A DNA stretch of 64,000 nucleotides. Origin: Botryosphaeria dothidea. Lineage: Eukaryota; Ascomycota; Dothideomycetes; Botryosphaeriales; Botryosphaeriaceae. Location of the stretch: positions 3,596,001-3,660,000 of the forward strand of contig WWBZ02000001.1 of assembly GCA_011503125.2 (NCBI GenBank). The letters run 5' to 3'. The position numbers and the translations under genes are program-made. The notes below the pieces were generated by a model, which ran no database searches, was not told the origin of the DNA, and saw only the letters and a list, made by a program, of their open reading frames with translations. Each line of letters starts with the position of its first letter. Position 1 is the first letter of the stretch. Shown here one piece after another: positions 12,442-23,344 of this stretch.

Positions 12442-14768
12442 TTGACGGAGAATGAAGTTTGCCTCCTTGTCCTCCAACCTGGTCAAGACGACGAGGATGT
12501 AAGATGCACCTTGGTCAATACGAGTTTAGACAATCTCCCTCCGTTCGATGCTATCTCCTATACATGGGCAGACTCCAAGGGTACTCAAGACAGATCTTTC
12601 CGGGTCCACTGCGGGCCACTGCAGCTGCCTGTCCCAATAACAGCAAATTGCGAAACCATGCTCCGTCGCATGCGGCTACCGTCCCTCAAGCGCCTCGTTC
12701 GGGTTGATGCCATTTGTATTGATCAGGCTTCTGTACAAGAGCGCAATCATCAAGTTCGCGAGATGGCGAAGACATATAAGGGAGCTTCAATAGTGCTAGT
12801 ATACCTGGGAGAAGCCGACTAAATGGACAATGATTTGTTTGACTTCCTTCAAGGAACAGGTGGACTTAAGCTTCTGTATTCGACTGAGACCTACCCAAAA
12901 TATCTGAAAAGACTTGTATCCCGAAGCTGGTTTGATTGCATTTGGGTGATGCAAGAATTCAGTCTGGCAAGAAGGGGATTCTTTATCTGTGGAAGCAAGG
13001 CAATTGCGCTGAATCAAATGTCCCTCGAAAATATTCAATCCATCGATCCACCAGTCAAGGGTTACGATTCTCCTTTCCTCAAGATTCGGACCGCATCGAG
13101 TAAGTGGTTCGGCGGTCGTAAATTCTGAAACCTCTTGCAACGCTCCTGAACTTGTAAATCGGAGGACCCCGTGGATCAGGTTTATGCCTTACGTGGTATT
13201 GCGGACGATATAGTAGAGACTGAGCTAATTCCCGACTACGGTAAATCTTTGACCGCAGTTTTTGCTAAAGCGGCTGCTTTCCTTGTCAAGCTCCACGCCT
13301 GACCGAAGTTTATTTTCTTGCGGACCCCAAACTATTCGGCAGAAAGAGCATCTTGGATACCTGATTTCACTTCAACCGAGTGCGTCGACAGCGAGATGGA
13401 GAAAGAACCGTTATACCTGAGGTCAAAGAGGCTCGTAAAATGGAATCAGCCGTTAGCTTCCGTTCTCAAAACCCCTGCCGCACCGGCGCATCCGTTGCTG
13501 GAGGTTTGAGCCACAAGCTTAGGATTTGCCCGGAGAATCAACATTTCTGGCGCTCAAGGACCGCACATCGACCACCTCATAAAATCACGGCTCTGTCCTG
13601 GGGTGCTATCATATGAAGCTTCACTTACCAGGCGGACTATCACGCAAATTCTCAATACGTTCGATCGTAGTTTATGCATGGGTCCGACCTACGGGAGTTC
13701 TATCTCAGATGACATCGTTTCCCTCGTTCGGTTGACAGAGCAATATGCTTCGTACTATCCGTACGATTTGCGACTCGAGCTATGGCCTCTTTTTGTCTGC
13801 TGCGTTCATTACGGATTAAGTCATATAACCAAGAGGCTCAGCACCGCGCATAGTTAGACGCCCGAAACGCTCCGCGAGACAGCCTACTCATTTCTTTCAG
13901 CTCAAGCCAGGGACACCGACTCGGAAACATGTCGCCAGATACCTTTGGTTCAAACCAAGAGTCACACAAATTGTACAAAGATGAATCCAGTACGTTACAG
14001 GAGATCATCACCCTATTCGAGTCCGGCAAGACTCCGCAAACTGGTCGGTTCTATATGACGTACAATCAATGCACTAATTTATTATCCTGGAGATACTCGG
14101 ATAAAACATTCCAGGAAAAGATCATGCAGACAACCGCCTAGTCCAGAATTATGCACATACGCTTCGGAGACTTCTATCAATACTGCCGTGACACCTTACG
14201 AGCCCTGAGATGAGAACACAGATGAGTGTCCCAAAGCCTTCACGCATTTGGAGGCACTGGAGAATGATCCCAGCTATCCTGATCCATTAGCATACTCAGA
14301 GGACTTCTTGGGTTCGCCTGAGCGGACCATATCCCCTGAATGCAGCCACCAGTTGCAGTGGTTCCAGGGCGTCTTGAGTGAGCGTGGACGCGACTGGGCC
14401 CTGCTATTCACTCGAACGGCGTTGGTGTTGGCCCTCGCGATTGCAATGATGGAGACTCTTTGTACTTGGTGGCTGGCGCAAGCTACTTGGTTGTTCTGAG
14501 AGCGGAGCAGGAGGGCTACAGGTTCATCGGTCCGTGCTGGCTTCTGGATACGCAACCAATCAAGCTGCAAGTAGTACAACGGAAACGCACGGCTACCGAG
14601 TCAAAGGAAGTACTTCGAGGACAGAGGGTTTACAGTCGAAGGAGTGAAAAGGTTGAGTTCCGTCGGACTTCAATTCACCAAGTTCGAGGACGGTGGTCTA
14701 CTTCAAAGCAAGTGAGCGAGAGTGTGGATTTCAGCACTCGCATGATCAGAACCATCTTGATCATGTGA
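12442..14768 (+). pseudogene. HET-domain protein pseudogene with in-frame stops
   Basis: The reading frame from ATG 12442 encodes a HET (heterokaryon incompatibility) domain. It shows FDAISYTWADS, RVDAICIDQASVQERNHQV and YKGASIVLVYLGEAD, then RSWFDCIWVMQEFSLARRG and DPVDQVYALRGIADD. Six stops interrupt this one frame: TAA 12820, TGA 13126, TGA 13147, TGA 13300, TGA 13507 and TAG 13855, with no frameshift over about 471 codons. After about 13,860 coding character moves to another frame (LFESGKTPQTGRFYMTYN near 14,010). The expected HET C-terminal phrase, GDSLYLVAGASYLVVLR then GYRFIGPCW, follows at 14,451-14,550. Each stop can be derived from CAA, CAG or CGA by one C-to-T change. The neighbouring intact HET gene is a different subfamily, so it is not the source copy. 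No functional product is expected. Confidence 0.85.
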
Positions 14769-15225
14769 CTGACTAAAATCACGAAGACTCCCTTATTGAC
14801 TTTCACTATCTCGCGAGCATCAAATTCGGAAAGGAAACATGCCAAACAACCGGACATAGGCGCAAGATACGTTTTTGCTGTGAAGTGGATGTTATAGAAA
14901 ATGGAGAAGGCAGGAACGAGACTTCTGAGAACTAATCTAACCACAACCAGTAGATGCCATTTAAAAGGCAGATTTGTGGGGTAATGATATCTAATTTTGT
15001 TAGCGCGTACACAGCCAATGGGTTGTGAAATGTAGGCGCGGGCTTCGTTGCGGATCAGCGGCAGCGGACCCCACCATCCCCACCTTACGGCGCTTATTTC
15101 TTCGTTGCCTGATGGCCGTAACAACAAAAATACGACTCGGGTGCTAAATAAACTTCGGGTTTGTCGTTTTGTCCCTAGTCGCTATCTTGACTTCCTTTGC
15201 AAAAAATTCTCTCTCAATCCCCACC
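14769..15225. other. Upstream region of the intact HET gene
   Basis: AT-richer spacer and probable promoter of the HET gene at 15226. A minus-strand frame here has no recognisable features. No clear TATA box was found. Confidence 0.45.
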
Positions 15226-17499
15226 ATGCTTTGCGACATTTGTTCTGGTGTGCTACGTGATCATGCTGGACGGCGGAAGAACATCCTTCATGAGCATCGT
15301 TTTGACCACCATTTGGGAAAGCAGACACTATTTACATCTTTGGAACAAGGTTGCTCCATATGCTCGGTACTCGCGAGGCAACTGGAAAGGAATGGTGTTG
15401 ATCTGGGGGATGGCGGCGATATTTCTCTGCAGGCCAGCCTCTCCGTTACCTGGGGACGACAAATAAAACGACGGTATTACTCTCTGGATTTTAGGTTGAG
15501 GAATAACGTACTCCGAACCTTTGTTTTGCAGCCAAAAGGTGAGTTCTCAAGGATTTGTTCAGAAAAGGAGGGGTGTTCTCACACTCATCTGCCAACAGAT
15601 CGGAAACGGCCAAAGAGACCTACCCTCTCCTCAATTCACACGTGCTCGAAACAGGTCTTCAAGCTTGCGGAGAAATGGATCTCGAGTTGCAACTGTGCAA
15701 GTCCGAAACAGGAATGGTACCCCGATCGGCTGCTTGACCTTCGGGAAGTCAAAAACGCCGTCCATTCCAAGCACCGTGACGTCTCCAAGAAGAGGGTTTA
15801 TTTACTTCAAAACTCTGAAGAATGGAAGATCAAAGAGTCTGCGAAGCCTGAGAATAATCGTTTCGTTACTTTGAGCCACCGATGGGGCCTGAAAGGAGTG
15901 CCTCTCGCACTGGTTGCACACAACATGAAAGAAATGATGACCAGAGGTATCGCGCTTGGGGACATGCCGAAGACGTTTCAGGATGCAATCGTTCTGGCGA
16001 GTCATCTTAAAGACGTCCAATATGTCTGGATTGACTCACTTTGTATAGTTCAGAAGAGCAAGGACGATGGCGGACTTCACGCTGAGGACTGGCAAATGCA
16101 ATCTGCACTCATGGACAAGGTGTACCATCAGTCATACCTCAATATTTCTGCTACTACATCTCCCGACAGTAGTGGTGGCCTATTCCAAAAGAGAGATCTC
16201 GTCGCATTGAACGAAGAAAAGGTCAATCTCAATGTCAGCGGCTTGGCAGATTTTGAGAATCCCAAGACGGAGAAAGAAGAAAATACCCACGCAAGGGCAA
16301 TGAAAAATTACATTAGACGGGCTCTCAGCTGCTTTCGACGAGTCCGTCGGAGTGGAGGTTTGAGGAAGTGCACTCTAGTCGACGTTTCATTGTGGGATGA
16401 TTTGGTGGAGCTCTCCATGGTGAACACAAGAGGATGGGTTTACCAAGAAAGACTATTGGCTCCGAGGATCCTTCACTTCTGTGACGGTCAGATTGCATGG
16501 GAATGTTCTGAGCGAAATTGTACGGAACGCTATCCTGAAGGTATTCCGTACTCTCAACTCAAATCCGGGGAAATTGTCGAGCAGAGCCTGTTAAAGAGCT
16601 TCGAGCCAGAAAGAGAGGGGAGGATGCTTCGTGAGGCACGATTAGATGGAACCGAAGATCCGGATAGAGATTTACCAAGGCTTCACACCTACGAACTATG
16701 GAGGCGAATAGTCGAAGTTTATTCCCAGAAGAAGCTCACTCAGCGTGGGGACAAACTCATGGCGCTTTCCGGAATCGCCAAACACTTCTTCGATACGAGA
16801 CTGAAAATGGACCCGGACTTACCAAAAGCTCATCACCCATATTTCGCCGGCTTGTGGAGCGAATACTTGGAAAGTCAGCTACTCTGGCGCGTCGAACCTG
16901 TCTTCGAGGACGGCTATGCCCGCAATCACTCGGAGCGCTACGAACAGCGTGCCCCTTCTTTCTCATGGGCCTCATTGGATGCACCACAGGGAATTATCTA
17001 CGGAGAATTCACTAACAGGGACCTATTATTCCAAGTCAACGATATACACGTGAGATACGTTGACGGAAACAACGAATATGGTCTCGTTGAGGGACACGAA
17101 TGCAGACTGTTACTAAACGCTCATCTGACACCGGTTAGGCTGCAAAAGCTCGAACCCCCAAACATTGTGCCGTATTGTTGGCGGTTCATTGACGGGCGCA
17201 ACCTCCAGGATCCTTCATCCAGAGAGCTACACACTCATCTCTTTCTCGACTGCCCCGATGGAGACAAAGATATCTTTACGCCAGACGCAGAGATATTCTG
17301 CATGCCTGTTGCACGAGGGGAGAGAATACTGAAAAGATCTGAGAGGTTACTGGTGTGCCTCTTGTTGCAACTCAAAGACGAGGAAAATGGATATCGGATG
17401 TTCAGACGGCTCGGGCTTACAAAGCTCGGCACGTTTGAAGACGAGAAGTGGCAGAATTCCTTACAAGATGCAGAACGCGAGGATCTATATTTATGTTGA
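15226..17499 (+). CDS. HET-domain (heterokaryon incompatibility) protein, intact
   Basis: A single exon encodes 757 residues from ATG 15226, chosen over an upstream in-frame codon because of its CCCACCATG context and the typical Cys-containing N-terminus (MLCDICSGVL, then GCSICSVLAR). The HET core begins near residue 211 with RFVTLSHRWG, continues with GDMPKTFQDAI and YVWIDSLCIVQ (near 266), then YLNISATTSPDSSGGLF. The late motif TRGWVYQERLLAPRILHF (near 401) ends in the usual WEC. Fungal HET proteins of this kind act in non-self recognition and programmed cell death, usually as effector domains. The partner is not evident here. It follows a decayed HET gene of another subfamily, so the locus may be a small accessory island. 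No transmembrane segment was seen. Confidence 0.9.
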   Translation: MLCDICSGVLRDHAGRRKNILHEHRFDHHLGKQTLFTSLEQGCSICSVLARQLERNGVDLGDGGDISLQASLSVTWGRQIKRRYYSLDFRLRNNVLRTFVLQPKGEFSRICSEKEGCSHTHLPTDRKRPKRPTLSSIHTCSKQVFKLAEKWISSCNCASPKQEWYPDRLLDLREVKNAVHSKHRDVSKKRVYLLQNSEEWKIKESAKPENNRFVTLSHRWGLKGVPLALVAHNMKEMMTRGIALGDMPKTFQDAIVLASHLKDVQYVWIDSLCIVQKSKDDGGLHAEDWQMQSALMDKVYHQSYLNISATTSPDSSGGLFQKRDLVALNEEKVNLNVSGLADFENPKTEKEENTHARAMKNYIRRALSCFRRVRRSGGLRKCTLVDVSLWDDLVELSMVNTRGWVYQERLLAPRILHFCDGQIAWECSERNCTERYPEGIPYSQLKSGEIVEQSLLKSFEPEREGRMLREARLDGTEDPDRDLPRLHTYELWRRIVEVYSQKKLTQRGDKLMALSGIAKHFFDTRLKMDPDLPKAHHPYFAGLWSEYLESQLLWRVEPVFEDGYARNHSERYEQRAPSFSWASLDAPQGIIYGEFTNRDLLFQVNDIHVRYVDGNNEYGLVEGHECRLLLNAHLTPVRLQKLEPPNIVPYCWRFIDGRNLQDPSSRELHTHLFLDCPDGDKDIFTPDAEIFCMPVARGERILKRSERLLVCLLLQLKDEENGYRMFRRLGLTKLGTFEDEKWQNSLQDAEREDLYLC

Positions 17500-17628
17500 G
17501 GCATAAACTAAAGCGCGCTGTCCCGCTGAACTTTAGAACATCTCTTTAAATATACATTCATTTGTGCCATTCATTGTACTTAGAGCTCTGAGTGCGTCCA
17601 TCTCAAGCTCCAGATTGCGATCTTCCAC

Positions 17629-18135
17629 TTAGGTCTCAAGCTTCCCGGCTTTATCCAAACGCTCATAGAGGGCCCACGTCGCCATGGCTTTACTATCATT
17701 CGGACTGGGCTCCCATCCCGCATCGATGCTCAGAATATTGAAATCAGCTTCCTCCTCACCCAGCACCTCTTTAAGTCTCTGTATCTCGACTCGATCGACC
17801 TCCTTTTCGAACAGCAAGGTTTTCACAAATCCATGCTCTGAGTCTGGCCCGTCATACTTTGCGTCCCCCAGATGCTCTTCCAATGCATCCTTCTCCACGC
17901 CTTTTAACTTGGAGGGCAGGTCGATTACGTCGTTTTTCAGGATTGGACCAAGTGGGCCGAACGGTATTCCGGAAGGCGTGGCGAGCTCGGCGAGGGAGAC
18001 TTTGGGCAAGGAGAGAGATGTGGGTACATTGGAATTGGATGTAAGAATGAAATAGCGTTCATGGCGCGCATCGTTGGGGTGGACCAAGAAGACGAGATAT
18101 GCGGTCGTGGATGGAACGAGGGTTGCAGGAGACAT
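17629..18135 (-). CDS. Small uncharacterised protein
   Basis: Single exon of 168 codons, convergent with the HET gene and only about 130 bases from it. The N-terminal half resembles a beta-rich fold (STTAYLVFLVHPNDARHERYF). The C-terminal half is acidic with helical stretches (VDRVEIQRLKEVLGEEEAD) and ends ALYERLDKAGKLET. No signal peptide, membrane segment or cysteines. I do not recognise the family. The even coding character and the good start (GAAATGTCTCC on the minus strand) support a real gene. Confidence 0.65.
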   Translation of the reverse strand: MSPATLVPSTTAYLVFLVHPNDARHERYFILTSNSNVPTSLSLPKVSLAELATPSGIPFGPLGPILKNDVIDLPSKLKGVEKDALEEHLGDAKYDGPDSEHGFVKTLLFEKEVDRVEIQRLKEVLGEEEADFNILSIDAGWEPSPNDSKAMATWALYERLDKAGKLET

Positions 18136-19536
18136 TTCGAGCTGGAATATCGAGATGAAAAGTAGAAGGGCTCAATTGGCTTTCTGGCTTGAGCAGCGAT
18201 GAAGTCGATGCGAATTTTAAGGACACAGCAAATCTGTGAGCACACTTATATCAACGAGCAGAGTGCTGCTTATTTCTGCCGGCGCATATGCACCCAATTC
18301 CATGCGAGTGGTAAACGCGCGCAATCTTCAGGCCGATCTTGCATTGACGATCCACTGTGGCCCCCAAAGACCCACCTCCTGGCGCTTATCTCCCATGCCA
18401 AGACATATTCAGGAAGAACAAAAGGTCCTCGGCGCGTATCGGTCGCACTAACTGATTACCGGCAATTGAGTTAACGCATTTCTGGATACTTGATTGCACG
18501 CTTGTTCGAAACCATGCCGGCCATGAGGATATCATTTGCCAGGAAGGAGATAACCTGAAACAAAATTTCCCGTCAGCTTATGTCTCGAAATAATGTTGGG
18601 AGTCAAGAGGGACGATCATTTGCCCAGAGATAGACTATTGGATGACTACAAGGCTCAAAAATGTTTCTCTGTAAACGATGGGTCCATAGCAATGAAGCGG
18701 GCGTAGACAATTAGGCCTTTGAGCCGAATCGCAGCTCTGCGGCAAAGAGCCCAGGTGACTGGCTTGCATTTCCTCTTCTCAAGGAATTAGAAGCTGTTAG
18801 TGCATTGTTCAATGAAGAGAATCAGTAGGGCCCTCTTTTACTTTGCCCCTAGTAAATAGAAATGTTGGTAGTTTGACACCACGACACAACGCACGAAACT
18901 GCACTGCTGTGCTGTATTGATTGCTGTGTTCGTGGTGTGGCGTGACTGGTTAAGCATGAAGCCCTGACCTTTTAACAATTGGACAAGAAGAGTCGACAGT
19001 TCCGAGGGTGGACGGGTATTGTGGAGGTCTGAAGGAGGGACGGAGTTGAAGAGACTAGACGAGGGGAGGGGAGGGCAAGGGTCCGTGCAGCGCGGCGGGC
19101 CGAAAAGTGGAGAGCTCAGAGCAAGCTCCCCAGATCACTCCCCATCCCTCCGCGCATCATCCAGCGGGGCCTGTTTGCATCTCGCGGTGACTGAACGATC
19201 GAGGTATCCCGCAGCTGCATGCATGGCGATGGGCCGCTCACGCGAGACCAAGCCGCGGGTTGGCTATCGGAAAGCGAGGCGGCCAGCCTCACCAACCGAC
19301 CAACCTCGCCACTAAAATCAAGAAATCGTCGATGCGCTGTCGCCAGCCACATCTCTGCTGACAACTACTCGTAGAATTACTATTCCCTTGAAGCCGCCAC
19401 CGCCGCTTCCGCTCTGCTGCATACTATACCAACCTTCTCTTTCCTGTAAAATATTCTTATCCCTTCCGCCGGTTCTTCAGTCGCCTTCTCTTGCATCGCT
19501 TGCCGCGACCCGCATATCCGGTCCCAACCCTCACCC
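18136..19536. other. Intergenic region, promoter of the GPI-protein gene
   Basis: About 1.4 kb between two divergent genes. The last 150 bases are pyrimidine-rich, as is usual just before fungal start codons. The only other open frames are short and purine-rich or overlap on opposite strands, so I accept none as genes. Confidence 0.5.
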
Positions 19537-21092
19537 ATGCCGACCTCTTTGTTCTCGCTGCCGCCATCATTGCTCGTACTACTATCTTCCACCTGCCTCG
19601 CCAACGCCGAACCCTGGCCGTACAACCTTCCCAAGCACGAGAAATACTGGCCTGAGCACGAGGAGTTTATCAAACGCGATGCACACATACAACAGCGGTT
19701 GGCGGGGCAGAGTCCGGCTGGGATCCAGAAGATGAGCGGGGATCCTGGTGAGAAGTTCTACCTCCACTACTGGCAGTTCGAGGACGCCAGCCCGGAAATA
19801 GGACGAGGAGACTCGGACAGTCTCAGAGGGAGAGCGCAAGCTGCGGATACAAATGCGGAGGAACATTACTTGAATTCCTCGATGGCAGAGAATCTGCTTC
19901 CTCCATTGCTTCTACATTCAGAGGCGCACCAGGACTCAGGACGGGGCCTGCTCAGATTCTTCCAGCGCGACTTGTTCGAGAAGCGAGACTTCCAGTGTCC
20001 AACGGGAACAAACAGCTGCGCAAACATCAACCGCCCGGACAGCTGTTGCCCATCAGATGAGACGTGCGTTATAGTCGAGGACACTGGTCTGGGTGATGTG
20101 GGCTGCTGTCCGGCAGGAAGCACATGCTCTGGTGGCGTCTCGAATTGCAACACCGACGCTGGCTATACCAGTTGCCCGGAGAGTGACAACGGCGGCTGCT
20201 GTATTCCGGGTTATACTTGCCAGGATGTTGGCTGTAAGTTCCGTCACCATCGGACGAGGAGCTTTGTGAACAGAACTGACTCGCTCCAGGCATTGTGAGC
20301 AATACTGTCACCAAAACCACGACCCTTCCTCCAGCTACCCCCACGACCAGCACAAGGACAACCACTTCTACGAGGGCCAGTCCCACCACAAGTAGTGAGG
20401 TGTCGACAACATCGACCGCCGAATCTTCCAGCTCGACAACGTCCGAAAGCAGCTCGACAACCAGTACCAGCACCACGTCGCAGGGTACACTTACTTGCAG
20501 TACTGGCTTTAGGTCTTGTCCCGCAAGCTTGGGTGGAGGGTGCTGTCCCACAGACAGAGCATGTGGATCTGCAGAATGCCCCGCACTATCGACAGCTTCT
20601 TCAACATCCAGCAGTGCTACTAGCGCCCTCCCTCCCGTGCGTCCAACCAGCGATGCCGACAGCGTCACTCAAGGCCCTTCTTCTACCAGGAGCATTAATG
20701 GGTGTCCTACCGGCTTCTATGCTTGCTCTGCTTATTACCAGGGAGGCTGCTGCCGCGTGGGTCGTGATTGTCAGAAGACCTCGTGCCCCGCCGTCTCGAC
20801 CACTGGGCTGGTGAGCAATGGCGTCACAATTGTCGCACAGACGGGAGCATCCTTTGCCACTGAGAGCGGTTCTTGCGCAACCGGCTGGTTTAGCTGTGCA
20901 GCCAGTCAAGGTGGAGGCTGCTGTCCTAGTGGATACGGGTGCGGAAGTAGCTGCACGTATACGGCGGCTGGAACTGCTTCGGCAAGTGCTGTTGCCAAAG
21001 TGGCACCCAGCGCAGCACACGGCGTTGAGGTTTGGAGTTGGTTGCTAGCATTGGTAGCGCTCGGGAGCGGGATCGCGATGCTGGCGCTGTAG
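19537..21092 (+). CDS. GPI-anchored Cys-rich surface protein
   Basis: Two exons, 19537-20233 and 20290-21092, join through a 56-base intron (GTAAGT..CCAG) that restores a Cys codon, giving 499 residues. Residues 1-23 are a signal peptide ending near CLANA. A Cys-rich region follows at about 150-232 (PDSCCPSDETC, GCCPAGSTC, NGGCCIPGYTC). Then comes a Ser/Thr linker, and three more modules of the same kind: FRSCPASLGGGCCPTDRACG, FYACSAYYQGGCCRVGRDC and WFSCAASQGGGCCPSGYGC. The C-terminus is hydrophobic (WSWLLALVALGSGIAMLAL), typical of a GPI-anchor signal. The repeated module is C-x(5-8)-GGCC-x(5-6)-C. Proteins of this type are common, uncharacterised cell-wall proteins in filamentous fungi, and the function is unknown. 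Confidence 0.82.
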
Positions 21093-21834
21093 GCATCTCG
21101 GTGGCCGACGAGTGACGAATTTTATGACCATATAGACAGGAGCCTTTGAAAAATGTATATCTATTCCTTGCATGAACCAATTGCAGCGCCCGAAAAGATG
21201 GTCGGTGGAATGGCCGGCCTGACGTCGCACAGCGGCAAGGATGTCAGGCTGAGATCTGGTGATGTGCGGCTCGAAGGTGGGTCTGCATGGGTTCTCGCGG
21301 CGCTGAACAGCGCGGCAGGGAGATGTCGCGCAGGTCTCAATTGGATTGTGCGGCAGCAGATTAAATAGGCCGCGGGCGCTGGGGCGATGGGACGAGGATG
21401 GGCTGAGCGAGGGCAAGCGTCAAGCTCACATGCTGGGGCGCATCCACACAGGATGAAGAGAAGCGTAGATCAGCGCGTGTTAGCCGACCCTCGCGCCCCC
21501 CACATCATCGCCCATGCTCTAACGTCAACCACGCATCTTCTCAGGTCACATCTGACTCCCGCCCGCCAACCAACGCGCCTGCCTGCCCAGGACCGCTGCC
21601 CTCGTGTTTCGCTCCTGTCAGTTCGCCCCCCGACCCCGCAACACCACCCAGAGCTCAACCGCTGCCAACGCCGTCTCCGCCACACGCCCAATTCACCTCC
21701 GTCGTGCACCACAGCACCGCCCGAACCACCCCCGACCGCTGCCGCGCGTCTTGATGGAGCAAACCTGGCTGCTGGCCTCATCGCGATTGCCTTGAAGACC
21801 TAAACTGGGTCTTCAAAAGCTAGCGATAGCCAGC
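21093..21834. other. Spacer and leader before the carrier gene
   Basis: Holds the GPI-gene 3' end and a C-rich leader (21,540-21,800) before the carrier start codon. Short frames on both strands are low-complexity Pro/Arg translations of that C-rich DNA and are not accepted as genes. Confidence 0.5.
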
Positions 21835-23344
21835 ATGCCTTCCTCACCCCAGGATGATGGCGCTTCGATTGCGACTCCAGGCTCCGTCTCCAACGCCCTC
21901 CTGGCCTCCCATGAGTACCGCCGCTTCTGCAAGAGGTACAGGACCGAAATTGCCGCCAGCTCCAGCAGCCTGCTTTCCACCGTCACGGCTGTGAGTAGCT
22001 CCTCCGCTTTCCGCGCCCTGACCCGGCTCGCCTTGCTGACGCAAGATCTTCTCGCAGTACCCTCTCGACTCCGTGAAGACGCGCATGCAAACGTAAGATA
22101 TTCAAGCCTCCGACTCATCGCTGCAGCTCATGCTGATTTCCATGCAGGTACAGCAATAGATTCACCGGCGTCGTCGACTGCGTTCAGCAAACCTACAGGA
22201 CCGAAGGCACCAAGGGCTTCTGGCGCGGTAAGCTCAACCACTCCTCAATTGGCCTCTCGCAGTCACTGATAGCGGTTCTGTAGGTGTTCTCTCCCCGCTA
22301 GCGAGCATTACACTTGTTCGCACCGTTTCGTTCTCCGTCTACCAGCGCGCCAAGTACACCTACGATGCATGGATGACTCGCGTGAGCGGCAGCTCGCCTC
22401 TGGCGATAGCGAACACGAGGGGTGCCAGGCCCAACCTCAACACCATGTCCTGCTTCTTTACGGCCGGCGCTACGGCCGGTGCGGTCATTACCTTCATAGC
22501 CTGTACGCAAACACCTCTCCGGACGAGCGGATACCTTCATTGTTGGAGCACCAGTGATAACAGGCAGATATCTAGGTCCTTTCGAACTCACCAAGATGAG
22601 CGCTCAGATTTCTGTGCTCGCCCAGTCCAAGGAGGCCGGCGCGAAGCCCAATCCCATCGTTCAAAGCTACGCCGAGCTCGGCACTTTCCGCACCGCGCAG
22701 ATGGTTGTCAAACACAGGGGTATGGGAGGCTTGTATGCCGGCGTCCACTATCACTTGCGTGAGTGCTACCCCCAAGCTGGGCTCGAGATACACTTTTTTC
22801 TGTGGCTGCGCGCTAACCACGCCGTAGTCCGTGACACTATCGGCACCGGCATCTACTTCATGACGTACGAGAGCTCCAAGCAGCTACTCGCCAACGCTCG
22901 CGGAAACTCTCCCACTTCACCAATGGCCGTTGTTGTAGCTGGAGGCCTTTGCGGTCTCGTCAGTTGGGCTTGTGTAAGCTTTCGAAAATTCAACAATTTC
23001 AGTCGGATTTCCTGATCTAACTGGTTTGGCTCTAGATCTACCCCATCGACACGGCGAAGAGCATCTACCAGCGCAACTGCTTCACTCAGCACAGGGATCG
23101 CACTCAGAAGCAAAAAATCCAATTCTTCAACCCCCGCATGTACAAGGGCAAGTCAATCCTATTTCCACTAGATCGTAGAATATTCCTGAATTAACACAGC
23201 CCACCAGGTCTCGGAGTTTCCATGAGCCGTTCCTGCGTCGTCAACGCCATATTCTTCTCGGCATTCGAGCTCATCAAGAAGCGCATCAACCGCCTGGACT
23301 ACGACGAGGAGCTTCTCCGCGCCCACGGAAGGGGCAAAGCCTGA
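21835..23344 (+). CDS. Mitochondrial carrier family protein
   Basis: Eight exons (21835-21990, 22058-22092, 22148-22227, 22284-22502, 22576-22758, 22828-22973, 23036-23147, 23208-23344) join in frame to 355 residues. The three carrier signatures of the SLC25 family appear in order: YPLDSVKTRM (split by intron 2), CPFELTKM (restored across intron 4) and YPIDTAKS (just after intron 6). Six membrane helices are expected in the mitochondrial inner membrane. Helix glycines and the Q-T-YRTEGTKGFWRG loop fit the fold. Intron 7 has a GC donor (GGCAAGT..CCAG) where frame demands it (MYK-GLGVSMS). The substrate is not determined. The third signature has Ser where a basic residue is usual, which may narrow family assignment. 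Confidence 0.88.
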
